The notes: generated by a model from the letters alone, not told the origin. Positions 26,794-36,420 are shown, numbered from the stretch's first letter. The stretch is 64,000 bases of DNA from Roseiarcus sp036513315 (GCA_036513315.1 DATBZF010000033.1:62001-126000), one strand, 5' to 3'. Translations and numbers: made by a program.

Positions 26794-28454
26794 GCCGCCC
26801 GACCAGCCCGGCGATCGGCGCCGCAGCCGCGACGGCGCCGCTCCTCGAAGTGCGCGATCTTTCTGTCGCCTTCCGCCAGGGCGGCAAGGCGCAGACGGTC
26901 GTCGACCGCGTCTCCTTCACGCTGGAGAAGGGCGACGCGCTGGCGCTGGTCGGCGAATCAGGCTCCGGCAAATCGGTGACGGCGCTTTCGCTGGTGAGGC
27001 TGCTGCCCTATCCCGCCGCCAGCCATCCCTCGGGCGAGATATTCTTCCGCGGCAGGGATGTCCTGAAAATGACGGATGCGGAATTGCGCAAGCTGCGCGG
27101 CGCCGGCGTCACCATGGTCTTCCAGGAGCCGATGACCTCGCTCAATCCGCTGCATACGATTGAGCGGCAGGTCGGCGAGATCATCGCTTTGCACGGCGGC
27201 CGTTCGGCGGCGATCCGCGCGCAGGTGATCGCGCTGCTGACCGAGGTCGGAATTGTCGATCCGGCTTCGCGTCTCGGCGCCTATCCGCATCAGCTTTCCG
27301 GCGGCCAGCGCCAGCGCGTGATGATCGCAATGGCGCTCGCCAACCGGCCGGACCTGTTCATCGCCGACGAGCCGACCACCGCGCTCGACGTCACGGTGCA
27401 GGCGCAAATATTGAAACTGCTCGCCGATCTCCAGGCCAGGCGCGGCATGGCGATGCTGTTCATCACCCATGACCTTGGCATCGTACGCAAGATCGCCAGG
27501 AACGTCGCCGTGATGCAGCATGGACGCATTGTCGAAGCCGGATTGGTGGCCGAAGTCTTCGCCAATCCGCAACATCCCTATACCAAAGCGCTGCTCGCCG
27601 CCGAACCCAAGGGCGAGCCGCCGCCGCCCGACCTTGCTGCGCGGCCAGTGCTGCGCGCCGACGATGTCAAAGTGTGGTTTCCGATCAAGCGCGGATTTCT
27701 GCGCAAGACGGTCGGCTATGTCAAAGCCGTCGACGGCGTCTCGCTCGTCGTGCGGGAAGGCGAGACGGTCGGCGTGGTCGGCGAATCGGGCTCGGGCAAA
27801 ACCACGCTCGGCCTCGCCATTTTGCGGCTGATCCGATCGGAAGGGCCTATTGTCTATCTCGGCCAGCGCATCGACGCGCTGCGCTCAAAGGAAATGCGCC
27901 CGCTGCGGCGCGAAATGCAAATCGTCTTTCAGGACCCGTTCGGCTCGCTGTCGCCTCGCCTGTCGGTGGCCGAAATCGTTGAGGAAGGACTGATCGCGCA
28001 GAACACTGAGATGAACGCCGCCGAGCGGCGGCAGGCAGTGGCGCGTGCGCTTGCCGACACCGGCCTCGATCCGGCGTCAATGGACCGCTATCCCCACGAA
28101 TTCTCGGGCGGCCAACGCCAGCGCATCGCCATTGCCCGGGCGATGGCGCTCGATCCGAAATTCATCGTGCTCGACGAGCCGACTTCGGCCCTCGACATGT
28201 CGGTGCAGGCGCAGATCGTCGATCTTTTGCGCCAGTTGCAGAAAAAGCGTTCGCTCGCCTACCTCTTCATCTCGCATGATCTGAAAGTGGTGCGCGCGCT
28301 CGCTTCCGAAATCATCGTGATGCGTCACGGCAAGGTGGTCGAGAGCGGTTCGGCGGTCGAGGTTTTCGCTTCGCCGAAGAGCGACTATACAAGGGCGTTG
28401 TTCGCCGCCGCGTTCAATATCGAGGCGGATGCGCGCGGGATTGTCAATCAATGA
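26790..28454 (+). CDS. yejF: Peptide ABC transporter ATPase YejF (two ATPase domains)
   Basis: A 554-residue protein with two fused ABC ATPases that power the YejBE pore. Domain 1: Walker A GESGSGKS near residue 55, signature LSGGQRQRV, Walker B LFIADEP. Domain 2: Walker A GESGSGKT near residue 332, signature FSGGQRQRI, Walker B FIVLDEP. Each is followed by the oligopeptide-type C-terminal extension (PYTKALLAAEP, DYTRALFAA). Start is GTG overlapping the yejE stop. Its stop overlaps the first ATG of the short ATG-repeat leading to deoB. Confidence 0.96.
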   Translation: MSRPTSPAIGAAAATAPLLEVRDLSVAFRQGGKAQTVVDRVSFTLEKGDALALVGESGSGKSVTALSLVRLLPYPAASHPSGEIFFRGRDVLKMTDAELRKLRGAGVTMVFQEPMTSLNPLHTIERQVGEIIALHGGRSAAIRAQVIALLTEVGIVDPASRLGAYPHQLSGGQRQRVMIAMALANRPDLFIADEPTTALDVTVQAQILKLLADLQARRGMAMLFITHDLGIVRKIARNVAVMQHGRIVEAGLVAEVFANPQHPYTKALLAAEPKGEPPPPDLAARPVLRADDVKVWFPIKRGFLRKTVGYVKAVDGVSLVVREGETVGVVGESGSGKTTLGLAILRLIRSEGPIVYLGQRIDALRSKEMRPLRREMQIVFQDPFGSLSPRLSVAEIVEEGLIAQNTEMNAAERRQAVARALADTGLDPASMDRYPHEFSGGQRQRIAIARAMALDPKFIVLDEPTSALDMSVQAQIVDLLRQLQKKRSLAYLFISHDLKVVRALASEIIVMRHGKVVESGSAVEVFASPKSDYTRALFAAAFNIEADARGIVNQ

Positions 28455-28497
28455 GCCAGGCGCCATGAGCCAAGCGTCAATGAGCGAGCCGTCATGA
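28451..28497 (+). repeat. Tandem start-codon repeat with two mini-ORFs
   Basis: Four ATGAGC units begin at 28451, 28465, 28480 and 28494 (spacing 14, 15 and 14). The first ATG overlaps the yejF stop (ATGA) and encodes MSQAP. Its stop overlaps the second ATG, which encodes MSQASMSEPS through the third ATG. That stop overlaps the fourth ATG, the start of deoB. This gives three successive ATGA start/stop overlaps. Confidence 0.8.
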
Positions 28498-29726
28498 GCC
28501 AGGCGATCGGCCGCGCAATCATCATCGTGCTCGATTCGGTCGGTTGCGGCGGCGCAGAAGATGCGGCCGCCTATGGCGACGCGGGCGCCGATACGCTTGG
28601 CCATATCGCGCAAGCCTGCGCCGAGGGGCGAGGCGACCGCGCGGGCTTGCGCGCCGGGCCGCTGCGATTGCCCCATCTCGATCGCCTCGGCCTCGGGCGC
28701 GCGATGCAGGCCTCGACCGGGCGCGCGGCGCCGGGATTAGGGGTTGGCGAGCCAGCCGGCCAATGGGGCTATGGCGTCGAGACGTCGCGCGGCAAGGATA
28801 CGCCATCAGGCCATTGGGAGATCGCGGGAACGCCGGTCGATTTCCAGTGGGGCTATTTCCCTGAGACGATTCCAGCCTTTCCGCGCGCCCTCGTCGAGGC
28901 GCTGATAGCCGAGGGCGAAATATCAGGCATTCTCGGCGACCGGCACGCATCAGGCATGACGATCATCGAGGACTTCGGCGAGGAGCACCTCAGCACCCTT
29001 AAACCGATTTGCTACACATCGGCCGATTCGGTGCTGCAGATCGCCGCGCATGAGGAAGCGTTCGGCCTCGAGCGGCTTTACTCTTTATGCAAAATCGCAC
29101 GACGCCTCTGCGACCCGCTCAACATCGGGCGCATTATCGCCAGGCCCTTTGTCGGGCGAAGGAAAGCCGATTTCATTCGCACATCCCATCGCAAGGATTT
29201 CGCGATGCCGCCGCCATCAGGCAATCTGTTGGCGCGCGCGGCGCAGCGGGGCGGAGAAATCGTAAGCATCGGCAAGATCGGCGACATATTCGCCCATCGC
29301 CACACCGGTCGCGAGCTGAAGGGCGCTGGGAATAACGACCATATCGACCTGGCTTTGACGACGCTCGCCGAGGCGCGCGACGGCGCATTCATTTTCGTCA
29401 ATCTCGTCGATTTCGACACCGATTTCGGCCATCGCCGCGATATCGCCGGCTATGCCGCCTGTCTGGAAGCCTTCGATGCGCGCCTGCCCGAAATCGCCGC
29501 CGCGCTGCGCGCCGATGATTTCTGCGTCATCACCGCCGATCACGGCAACGATCCGACTTGGCGCGGCTTCGACCACACCCGCGAACATGTGCCGATCCTC
29601 GCCTTCGGCAAAAATGTCGTGGCCGGCCCGATCGGCCGGCGCGATACGCTCGCCGATATCGCCGAGACGATCGCGCATCGGCTTGGCCTGCCTGCCGGCG
29701 CGCATGGTCGGAGCTGGCAGGCGTGA
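28494..29726 (+). CDS. deoB: Phosphopentomutase
   Basis: A 410-residue DeoB that interconverts ribose or deoxyribose 1-phosphate and 5-phosphate in nucleoside salvage; a di-manganese alkaline-phosphatase-fold enzyme. Motifs: IIIVLDSVGCGGAEDAAAYGD at the N-terminus (metal Asp), GKDTPSGHWEIAG near residue 100 (catalytic Thr), NLVDFDTDFGHRRD, and ITADHGNDPTW with GFDHTREHVPIL near the end. The start follows the ATG relay after yejF. The following HIT gene starts in a GTGA overlap with its stop, so yejABEF, deoB and the HIT gene look like one transcript. Confidence 0.96.
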   Translation: MSQAIGRAIIIVLDSVGCGGAEDAAAYGDAGADTLGHIAQACAEGRGDRAGLRAGPLRLPHLDRLGLGRAMQASTGRAAPGLGVGEPAGQWGYGVETSRGKDTPSGHWEIAGTPVDFQWGYFPETIPAFPRALVEALIAEGEISGILGDRHASGMTIIEDFGEEHLSTLKPICYTSADSVLQIAAHEEAFGLERLYSLCKIARRLCDPLNIGRIIARPFVGRRKADFIRTSHRKDFAMPPPSGNLLARAAQRGGEIVSIGKIGDIFAHRHTGRELKGAGNNDHIDLALTTLAEARDGAFIFVNLVDFDTDFGHRRDIAGYAACLEAFDARLPEIAAALRADDFCVITADHGNDPTWRGFDHTREHVPILAFGKNVVAGPIGRRDTLADIAETIAHRLGLPAGAHGRSWQA

Positions 29727-30139
29727 CCTTCGCCCTGGACGCGCGTCTGGCCGCCGACACGATCGCGATCGGCGACCTCGCGCTGTCGCGACTGCTTTTG
29801 ATGGACGATGCGCGCTTTTGCTGGCTTATTCTGGTTCCTCGTCAAGAAAACTTAAGCGACCTCGTCGATCTCGATGCGCATGGGCGCGCAGTTCTGATGG
29901 AAGAGATCGCCTGGGTTAGCGAGGTTTTGCGCAATCTGCCAGGCGTCGACAAGATCAATGTCGGCGCCCTCGGCAATATTGTGCGCCAATTGCATATCCA
30001 TGTCGTTGCGCGGCGCATTGGCGATGCCGCCTGGCCCGGTCCGGTATGGGGCGCCGGCGCACCGCAGCGCCACAGCGCGCCAATAGCGCTGGAAATCGTT
30101 GACAATCTCAAAGAACGATTGAATCGCAAGCTGGTATGA
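29723..30139 (+). CDS. HIT-family protein
   Basis: A 138-residue histidine-triad-superfamily protein. The conserved strand reads RQLHIHVVARRIGD; the first of the three triad histidines is Gln, as in a proteobacterial subgroup. Length and the LVPRQENLSDLVDL segment fit small HIT nucleotide hydrolases or transferases. It begins with GTG inside the deoB stop (GTGA), so it is coupled to deoB. A longer frame upstream lies wholly inside deoB and is not used. The substrate is unknown. Confidence 0.85.
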   Translation: MTFALDARLAADTIAIGDLALSRLLLMDDARFCWLILVPRQENLSDLVDLDAHGRAVLMEEIAWVSEVLRNLPGVDKINVGALGNIVRQLHIHVVARRIGDAAWPGPVWGAGAPQRHSAPIALEIVDNLKERLNRKLV

Positions 30140-30242
30140 TGAGAGCCTTGCGCGAGCGTTCGGCCGCGACTAGTGTCTGAGCCGATGCGCTGAAACGAGC
30201 TTTCGAGCCGCGCGCGTCTCCAGATTGTCAAACGGAAACGCG

Positions 30243-31211
30243 ATGTCTTTTGCTCCCTCCGCCGCCGATTACATCGCCGACCGTCGTCGATTGCGCCGCC
30301 AGGTGTCGTTCTGGCGCATTGTCGCCTTCGTCGTCGTCGCGCTGGCGATTGTCGGCGCCTTCTATCGCTTCTCCGGTCTTGCCGGCGCGAGCCAGCCGCA
30401 TATTGCGCGGCTCGCGATCACCGGGCTCATCACCGGCGATGACGCCACGCTGAAAACTATCCGCGACATCGGCGATTCCAAGGCAGCCGCCGTCGTACTG
30501 ACGATCGAGAGTCCCGGCGGCACGACCGCCGGCTCAGAAGTGCTGTTCGACGAATTGCGGCGTCTGGCTGCGAAAAAGCCGGTTGTCGCCGTGGTCGGCA
30601 CGATGGCTGCTTCCGGCGCTTATATCGCCGCGCTCGGCGCCGACCGCATTTTCGCCAAGGGCAATTCCATCGTCGGCTCGATCGGCGTCCTCATCGAGTT
30701 TCCGAATTTTTCCGGTCTGCTCGACAAGATCGGCGTGAAGCTCGAAGCGGTGAAGTCCTCGCCGCTGAAGGCGACGCCCAACGGCATGGAGCCGACCAGC
30801 GAGGCGACGCGCGCCGCGATGGCGTCGCTGGTCGCCGATTCCTTCGATTGGTTCAAAGGTCTGGTCAAGGATCGCCGTCATCTGAACGACGACGAACTTG
30901 CCCAGGTCGACGACGGACGCGTCTTCACCGGCCGCCAGGGCGTGCCGCTGAAACTTGTCGACGCGCTCGGCGGCGAGCGGGAGGCGATCGCCTGGCTGGA
31001 ATCGGAGAAAGGCGTCGCCAAGGATTTGCCGGTGCGCGATTGGCGTCCGCAGAAGGCCTTCGGGCTGGGGCTTCTTGGATCAGCCGCCTCGATCGCGGAC
31101 GGGATTGGATTGACGGGCGTGGCCGCGCTTTTGCAGCGGGGCTCGCTCGCGCAGGAAAGCCAGTTGCTTGACGGGTTGGTGTCGATTTGGCAGCTTCCTG
31201 CGGGTAATTGA
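30243..31211 (+). CDS. sppA: Signal peptide peptidase SppA, short form
   Basis: A 322-residue S49 peptidase that degrades cleaved signal peptides at the inner membrane. One N-terminal membrane segment (about residues 24-42, VAFVVVALAIVGAF) is followed by the protease domain. The catalytic Ser is in VGTMAASGAYIAAL, and the general-base Lys is in SSPLKATPNG. Length fits the single-domain (36K) type. The ATG is preferred to a TTG six codons upstream. ihfB follows after about 50 bp, the order usual in Rhizobiales. Confidence 0.94.
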   Translation: MSFAPSAADYIADRRRLRRQVSFWRIVAFVVVALAIVGAFYRFSGLAGASQPHIARLAITGLITGDDATLKTIRDIGDSKAAAVVLTIESPGGTTAGSEVLFDELRRLAAKKPVVAVVGTMAASGAYIAALGADRIFAKGNSIVGSIGVLIEFPNFSGLLDKIGVKLEAVKSSPLKATPNGMEPTSEATRAAMASLVADSFDWFKGLVKDRRHLNDDELAQVDDGRVFTGRQGVPLKLVDALGGEREAIAWLESEKGVAKDLPVRDWRPQKAFGLGLLGSAASIADGIGLTGVAALLQRGSLAQESQLLDGLVSIWQLPAGN

Positions 31212-31263
31212 ACGTCGTTTGCGCGGGCCACCGCGCGAACGGTATCTCGATGGGGGGCATCCA

Positions 31264-31554
31264 TTGATAAAATCCGAGCTGGTGCAGCGAATGGCGGCGC
31301 GCAATCCTCATCTCTATCAACGCGACGTCGAGAACATCGTCGACGCGATCCTTGACGAGATCACGGCGGGTCTGGCGAGGGGCGAGCGTGTCGAATTGCG
31401 CGGCTTCGGCGCCTTCTCGACCAAGCAGCGTTCGGCGCGGACAGGACGCAACCCGCGCACCGGCGATCAGGTGCCGGTCATCGAAAAAGTCGTGCCGTTC
31501 TTCAAGACCGGTAAGGAAATGCGCGAACGGCTGAACAAGGCGCCGAGCGCCTGA
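31264..31554 (+). CDS. ihfB: Integration host factor subunit beta
   Basis: A 96-residue IhfB, which with IhfA bends DNA sharply at specific sites. The sequence is close to the family consensus: IKSELVQRMAARNPHLYQRDVENIV, VELRGFGAFSTKQR, and the DNA-arm RTGRNPRTGDQV, ending VPFFKTGKEMRERLN. The start is TTG with a six-G ribosome site just upstream; any earlier start would add a non-family N-terminus. The next gene encodes a LapA-domain protein. Confidence 0.96.
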   Translation: MIKSELVQRMAARNPHLYQRDVENIVDAILDEITAGLARGERVELRGFGAFSTKQRSARTGRNPRTGDQVPVIEKVVPFFKTGKEMRERLNKAPSA

Positions 31555-31640
31555 CGCTAGCCTTTATTCGTTCTCGATGAGATCAGACGATGATCGCTTT
31601 TCGACCAGGTTGAGATGGCGATGATTTTGAGAAGCCCGAC

Positions 31641-31985
31641 ATGAAGAATTTTCTCAAACTCCTCGTCCTGGCGCCGATCGCCGTGCTGCTGCTGATCTTC
31701 GCTTTCGCCAACCGGCAGATCATCACCGTTTCCTTCGATCCGTTCGTCGATGGCGACATCCCGGCTTTCGCGATCACCGCGCCTTTGTTCCTCATTCTCA
31801 TTCTCGCGATGATGCTCGGCGTATTGGCGGGCGGCGCCGCGACCTGGTTCGCCCAAGGCAAATATCGCAAGGCGGCGCGGCAGAATCGCGCCGAGGCCGA
31901 GCGGCTGCGCAACGAGGCGCAGGCGGCGCGGCCTGTCGGCGAGACGCGCATCGTGCCGAACATCAGCCTGCAACATCACGCCTGA
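31641..31985 (+). CDS. LapA-domain (DUF1049) membrane protein
   Basis: A 114-residue protein with two membrane segments (about residues 4-22 and 45-68) and a basic, helical cytoplasmic tail (YRKAARQNRAEAERLRNEAQAA), the layout of LapA/DUF1049 proteins involved in lipopolysaccharide assembly. In Rhizobiales this gene commonly lies between ihfB and trpF; here ihfB is upstream as expected, but trpF is more than 10 kb away. Confidence 0.88.
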   Translation: MKNFLKLLVLAPIAVLLLIFAFANRQIITVSFDPFVDGDIPAFAITAPLFLILILAMMLGVLAGGAATWFAQGKYRKAARQNRAEAERLRNEAQAARPVGETRIVPNISLQHHA

Positions 31986-32005
31986 TCGACCCGAGGCGCT
32001 CCCGC

Positions 32006-32956
32006 ATGCGATTGGTCTCGGCGGCGGAAATCGATGAAGCGCTCAATTTTCCCGATCTGATCGACGCGCTCAGCGTCGCTTTCCGCGGCGGAACCATCGC
32101 GCCGACGCGCCATCATCATGCCATCGCGCGCGAGGGCGCCGAAGCAACGCATCTGCTGATGCCGGCCTGGACGGCGCCGAATGCGCAGGGCGGCGCCTAT
32201 CTCGGCGTCAAGATCGTCAACGTGTTTCCCGACAATGGCGCCCGCAATCTGCCCGCCGTGCTTGGAACCTATATCCTGCAATCGGGGGAGACCGGCGCGC
32301 CGCTGGCGGCGCTCGACGGGACGCGGCTGACGCACTGGCGCACCGCCGCCGCTTCCGCGCTGGCCGCGCGTTTTCTCGCGCGCGCCGACGCGCGCCGGCT
32401 GTTGATCGTCGGCGCCGGCGCGCTCGCGCCGTTCCTCGCGCGCGCCCATGCCGCGGTGCGCGGAATCGAAGAGGTGACGATCTGGAACCACCGCGCCGCC
32501 GGCGCGGAAAAACTCGCCGCCTCGCTGACCGGCCAAAGCTGGCGCGTGCGCGTGGCGGAAAATCTGCAAGAGGCCGTGCGCGCCGCCGATGTGATCTCCT
32601 GTGCGACTTTGTCGAAGGCGCCGCTGATCGAAGGCGCGTGGCTGCGGCGTGGCCAGCATGTCGATCTCGTCGGCGCCTTCAATCTTGCAATGCGCGAGGC
32701 CGATGACGAAGCGCTGCGCCGCGCCCGCGTCTTCATCGACACTGAAGCCGCGCTCAGCGAGGGCGGCGACGTCGCTGTCGCTCTGCGCAGCGGCGCAATC
32801 GAGCGTGCGCATGTGGTCGCCGACCTGGGCGCTTTATGCCGAGGCGGCGCCGGGCGCACCGGCGCGGGAGAAATCACCTTGTTCAAATCGGTCGGCGCCG
32901 CGCTCGAAGACCTCGCGGCGGCGATGCTGGTCTGGCGCAGGATCGCGCCCGGCTGA
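32006..32956 (+). CDS. Ornithine cyclodeaminase / mu-crystallin family protein
   Basis: A 316-residue NAD-dependent enzyme of this family. Evidence: THLLMPAW near residue 49, KIVNVFPDN with the substrate Lys near residue 71, THWRTAAASALAARFLAR with the conserved Arg, the Rossmann LLIVGAGALAPFLARAH near residue 135, and HVDLVGAF near residue 218. Relatives make proline from ornithine, or reduce or deaminate imino and amino acids, so the exact reaction is open. It begins 20 bp after lapA and ends the conserved segment; the accessory block starts after it. Confidence 0.88.
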   Translation: MRLVSAAEIDEALNFPDLIDALSVAFRGGTIAPTRHHHAIAREGAEATHLLMPAWTAPNAQGGAYLGVKIVNVFPDNGARNLPAVLGTYILQSGETGAPLAALDGTRLTHWRTAAASALAARFLARADARRLLIVGAGALAPFLARAHAAVRGIEEVTIWNHRAAGAEKLAASLTGQSWRVRVAENLQEAVRAADVISCATLSKAPLIEGAWLRRGQHVDLVGAFNLAMREADDEALRRARVFIDTEAALSEGGDVAVALRSGAIERAHVVADLGALCRGGAGRTGAGEITLFKSVGAALEDLAAAMLVWRRIAPG

Positions 32957-33241
32957 GGGGCCGCGCCTTGGTGACGTCTCAGTTTCGATTTCCCCACCGC
33001 TGGGCTTGGCGCCCACTAAAGTCATTAATTCGCCTGTCGCAGCTTCTCCGAACCGGACGCCCCTAACGGGTCGACGTCGATCGGTGCTGGCGCGGTAGAA
33101 AGCCGCATCCATCGCCTTCAGGCCAACAGGTCTCGTCGGGTTCGCCGGGCGCGCGCCGCGATGACTTGATCTCGAACCCGGATCGCGCCGACGTCGCCTT
33201 GAGCCTCTCTTCCGTTTTAGCGCCAGGACCGCCGCCCCGCT

Positions 33242-34858
33242 TCACGGCGCCGCGCCTTCGCTCTCTCCGTCCCTCGCCGTCGCGCTGTCGATCTTGCGAT
33301 GCACGTATTTCAGATCGCGCCAGATCGCCGACAACGGTTGGCGCAAATCGTGGCAGATTAGGATCGGCCGCTGCCGCTCGTACGGCATCGCCAGTGGCGC
33401 GCCGAACTCGCCGGCCTGCTCTACGCCGCCGCAGCGCCCGCGCCACTGGTTCGGATCGCCGTTGACGACGATGACATCGCGCGTATCGTCCGAGGGCGGC
33501 CCCCAAAGATAGTATTGGTCCTCGCCGCTGGTGGCGCCGGGAAGCGAGTCAGCGACGCCGAAGACATCAATCGCGGCGGCTTCGCCATAGTTCGCGGCGA
33601 AAATGGCCGTCCGCGACCGCTCGGTCTGAGGTAAAGCGCGATAGACCCGCGCGACCTCGGCCTCCAGCTCGCGCCAACCGAGCTCGTCCGCAAACATCTG
33701 CGTGATCGGCGCGCCGAGACCCGCGGCTTCGTCGGGCTCGATCGCGATCTTGCCCTTGACCATGTAGCCGCGCAGGCCCGACGGCGAGAGAATCGGCAGC
33801 ACCAGCGGCGCCGCGAGCGCCGCGAACGCGACCGCGACCGCCAGCCACGCGCCGAGCGCCCAGCGGTTGAGCCGCGCTGCGGCGACAGCGCCCGCCGCGA
33901 ACAGCGAGGGAAAGATGGGGAAGAGATAATATTCCTTGCCGTGGGTCGCGTAGACGACGGCGACGGTCAGAATTGAGGCGATCGCGAGCGCGCGCGCGAG
34001 CTTGAGTTCAGCGAGCAGGAACGGCGCGACAAATCCCGCGAACCACAGCGGCGCCAGCGCAATGTCCATCGCTTTCGCCTCCATCATCGCGAAATGGGCT
34101 AAGGATCCGTTGAAGATGGCGCCCTCGGCGCCGTGATACGCGACGATGTCGAGAAACGGCCAGCTGTGCATGGCTTGCCAGATCAAACTCGGGGCTCCGA
34201 TCGCGACGGCGAGCGCGGCCCCGAGCGCAAATCCGCGGGTCGCCGCGAGATCGCGTCGGCCGGCAGCGACAAGGCCGAGCAACAGCCCCGCTAGCCAAAC
34301 GATGATGCTGTATTTGGCTTCGAACGCGACGCCTGCGACCAGCCCCGCTGCAATTAATACGTCGGCCCGGTCGCGCTTGGCCGCGAGCAGCGCGAGATAC
34401 GCGCATATCGTCCACGTCAGGGGCTCGAACGTAGGCGTACTTGTCGTGACGGAAATGGCGTTCAATCCGGGCGGGACCGCGACGGCGATCGCGGAAATCA
34501 GCGTCGCGCCGCGACCGCCTCCGATTAATGAGGCCGTCGCCGCCGTCGCCAGCGGCAGCGCCGCCGCCGCGAGAGCCGCGGGCAGACGCAACAGCGACAG
34601 GCTCTCGCCGAACGCCTGTGTCGCCGCCGCGATGAGGGGAGTGAGCGGGGGCTGATCGGCGTAGCCAAAGGCGGGATGGCGCCCGCACACGATGAAATAG
34701 AGCTCGTTGCGCATGAAGCCGTAACGGCCGGCGCAGGCGAGATGGAGGGCAAGCGCGAGCGCGGCGACCACCCAAACCCATGGATATGAGAAATCCTGTT
34801 TGATATCGCCAGCCCCTTCGAGCGATTCTCGCGATTGCGTTTCGACCGAAGCGGCCAT
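33242..34858 (-). CDS. GT39/ArnT-like membrane glycosyltransferase
   Basis: A 538-residue integral membrane protein with about ten or more hydrophobic segments in its first 370 residues and a soluble, periplasm-side C-terminal region of about 160 residues. The first loop carries RNELYFIVCGRHPAFGYADQPPLTPLI, the acidic-loop pattern of dolichyl/undecaprenyl-phosphate-sugar transferases (PMT/ArnT, GT39). It would move a sugar from a lipid carrier onto an envelope acceptor; donor and acceptor are unknown. It stands alone on the minus strand at the left end of the accessory block. Confidence 0.87.
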   Translation of the reverse strand: MAASVETQSRESLEGAGDIKQDFSYPWVWVVAALALALHLACAGRYGFMRNELYFIVCGRHPAFGYADQPPLTPLIAAATQAFGESLSLLRLPAALAAAALPLATAATASLIGGGRGATLISAIAVAVPPGLNAISVTTSTPTFEPLTWTICAYLALLAAKRDRADVLIAAGLVAGVAFEAKYSIIVWLAGLLLGLVAAGRRDLAATRGFALGAALAVAIGAPSLIWQAMHSWPFLDIVAYHGAEGAIFNGSLAHFAMMEAKAMDIALAPLWFAGFVAPFLLAELKLARALAIASILTVAVVYATHGKEYYLFPIFPSLFAAGAVAAARLNRWALGAWLAVAVAFAALAAPLVLPILSPSGLRGYMVKGKIAIEPDEAAGLGAPITQMFADELGWRELEAEVARVYRALPQTERSRTAIFAANYGEAAAIDVFGVADSLPGATSGEDQYYLWGPPSDDTRDVIVVNGDPNQWRGRCGGVEQAGEFGAPLAMPYERQRPILICHDLRQPLSAIWRDLKYVHRKIDSATARDGESEGAAP

Positions 34859-35319
34859 GTCTTGTCCCCGTCCGGCGAGAAACGTCGACGCGCGTATTCC
34901 AAATTGGCCCGGAGCCGCGGCGACGTTTCGCTGGAACGCGGCGGTATTGCAAGCCCAATTGGTCGACCAAGCTGTGACCCCTGAAATTCCTCCAAGCGGG
35001 ACCGGAGCCAGTTCCGAAGTTGCCCGGCGAACTGCAACCTCTTACTCTTGCCGGCGCCAAAGCGAACCGTCTGAGGTCGGCCTTCACCGCCGATTTGAGC
35101 CGGCCGCCAACGACGGCTTTGGGTCGGAGGCGCCCGACCGTCTATCGATAATGAATGTCTGCCTCCGGCTTCCCGCTCATCCGGAAGCCGCCATTCCGCT
35201 TCGGCCAAAAGCAGACCTCGTCGGTTCCCTTACCCGAATCGCGACGCGGCGCTTACGCAAACACGTTGAGCAGAGTCGTCGAATGACTCTGTATCATCAT
35301 GGGCGCCCCGAGACGGACG
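34859..35319. other. 461-bp intergenic region without a supported gene
   Basis: The gap between the GT39 gene and the lipoprotein hydrolase. No convincing gene. The stretch 35085-35220 (GACGGCTTTGGGTCGGAGGC, then AATGTCTGCCTCCGG, then GGCCAAAAGCAGACCT) resembles degenerate dispersed intergenic sequence with partial self-complementarity (GTCTGC...GCAGAC). The region before the GT39 ATG may hold its promoter, but I could not settle on one. Confidence 0.4.
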
Positions 35320-36420
35320 TCAATTTTCGCTATCTCGCTTCACGCCCAGCTTGAGATCAAAGAACTTTAGGGCCGCGGCGCCGATGTGCTGGTGCCATTG
35401 AGGACGATCGACGCCGGGAGCGTCGATACAGGCCTCAGGCCAAGTATCGCGCCCCAGCGCGTCGCATTCGTTGACGAAGATCTCGTGGTCGACCAGGCCG
35501 GGCATGACGTCGAGTTGGACATCAGGAATGTATTTCGCCGCGAACTCGGAATTCTCCTTCGGGGGCGCCTGAGTGTCTCGCGCGCCGACGATGATATAGG
35601 TCGGTATATTCAATTGACGGAGCCCAGCCTCATCCATGCCGAAGCCTGTCACGTCGCCCGGGGCCATGGCGAAAGCCGCCTTGATGCGAGAATCGTGGAC
35701 GTCGAGCGCGGGCTTTGGATCGAGCGGCAAATCAGCGCGCAGATATTCGGGCACAACCGGATTGTTTCGCCAGCCTTGGAGATAGGCGCGATACAGGTCG
35801 GCGTTGACCTTGGCGCCGCCGACCCAAAGCGAGGTGAATCCCCCCTGCGAATGTCCGGCGACTCCTATTCTGTCACGGTCGATATACAAGCCCCACAGGG
35901 GGTCTTGGAGCAGGCTGGTGATGTCCAAGGCAATGTCGCGCGGTCGCTGCCAAAGCTTGCTCCTCGTATACATCACGGTCGAATCGTATGTGTTGGCCCG
36001 GTAGTGGTAGACCATCGCGACGAAATAACCTCGCGAAGCGAGGTACTCGCCGAACCAAGCGTAGTAGAGGCCGTTACTGCCTGCCCCATGAGAGAACACG
36101 ATGAGCGGGCGCTTTCGCTTGTCGTCCACAACCGGCGCATTCACGTGGATATGCAGATTGGTGAAGAAGAGCATTGGCGTAGGCGCTGCGGCGCTGGCCG
36201 CGGGAGCGGCGGGATAGAACAGCGCAAACGCCAAATGGCGGCCGTCCTCGACGACGTAGTCCATTTGTTTCATCCCGACAGGATAGAGCTTCGCCGCGCT
36301 CGCCTCCTGGGCCAGCGCCCTTCCGTATCCGGCCCCAGGGCCACAGGCGACGAGACAACCGGCGACAAAAGCGAGGCGCAAACGCGCCAACCAACGTCGC
36401 ACAGGGCAGATAGCTCTCAC
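35320..36420 (-). CDS. Predicted lipoprotein alpha/beta hydrolase
   Basis: A 366-residue hydrolase related to dienelactone-hydrolase/PAF-acetylhydrolase-like proteins. The nucleophile elbow is GHSQGG near residue 190; the acid is probably in VGARDTQAP and the His in LVDHEIFVNE. A GTG start with GGGGA upstream is chosen because it gives a signal peptide ending in the lipobox LVAC, so the protein is likely a lipid-anchored envelope enzyme; the longer frame to 36630 has no such N-terminus. It is divergent from the beta-lactamase-fold gene. The substrate is unknown. Confidence 0.78.
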   Translation of the reverse strand: MRAICPVRRWLARLRLAFVAGCLVACGPGAGYGRALAQEASAAKLYPVGMKQMDYVVEDGRHLAFALFYPAAPAASAAAPTPMLFFTNLHIHVNAPVVDDKRKRPLIVFSHGAGSNGLYYAWFGEYLASRGYFVAMVYHYRANTYDSTVMYTRSKLWQRPRDIALDITSLLQDPLWGLYIDRDRIGVAGHSQGGFTSLWVGGAKVNADLYRAYLQGWRNNPVVPEYLRADLPLDPKPALDVHDSRIKAAFAMAPGDVTGFGMDEAGLRQLNIPTYIIVGARDTQAPPKENSEFAAKYIPDVQLDVMPGLVDHEIFVNECDALGRDTWPEACIDAPGVDRPQWHQHIGAAALKFFDLKLGVKRDSEN

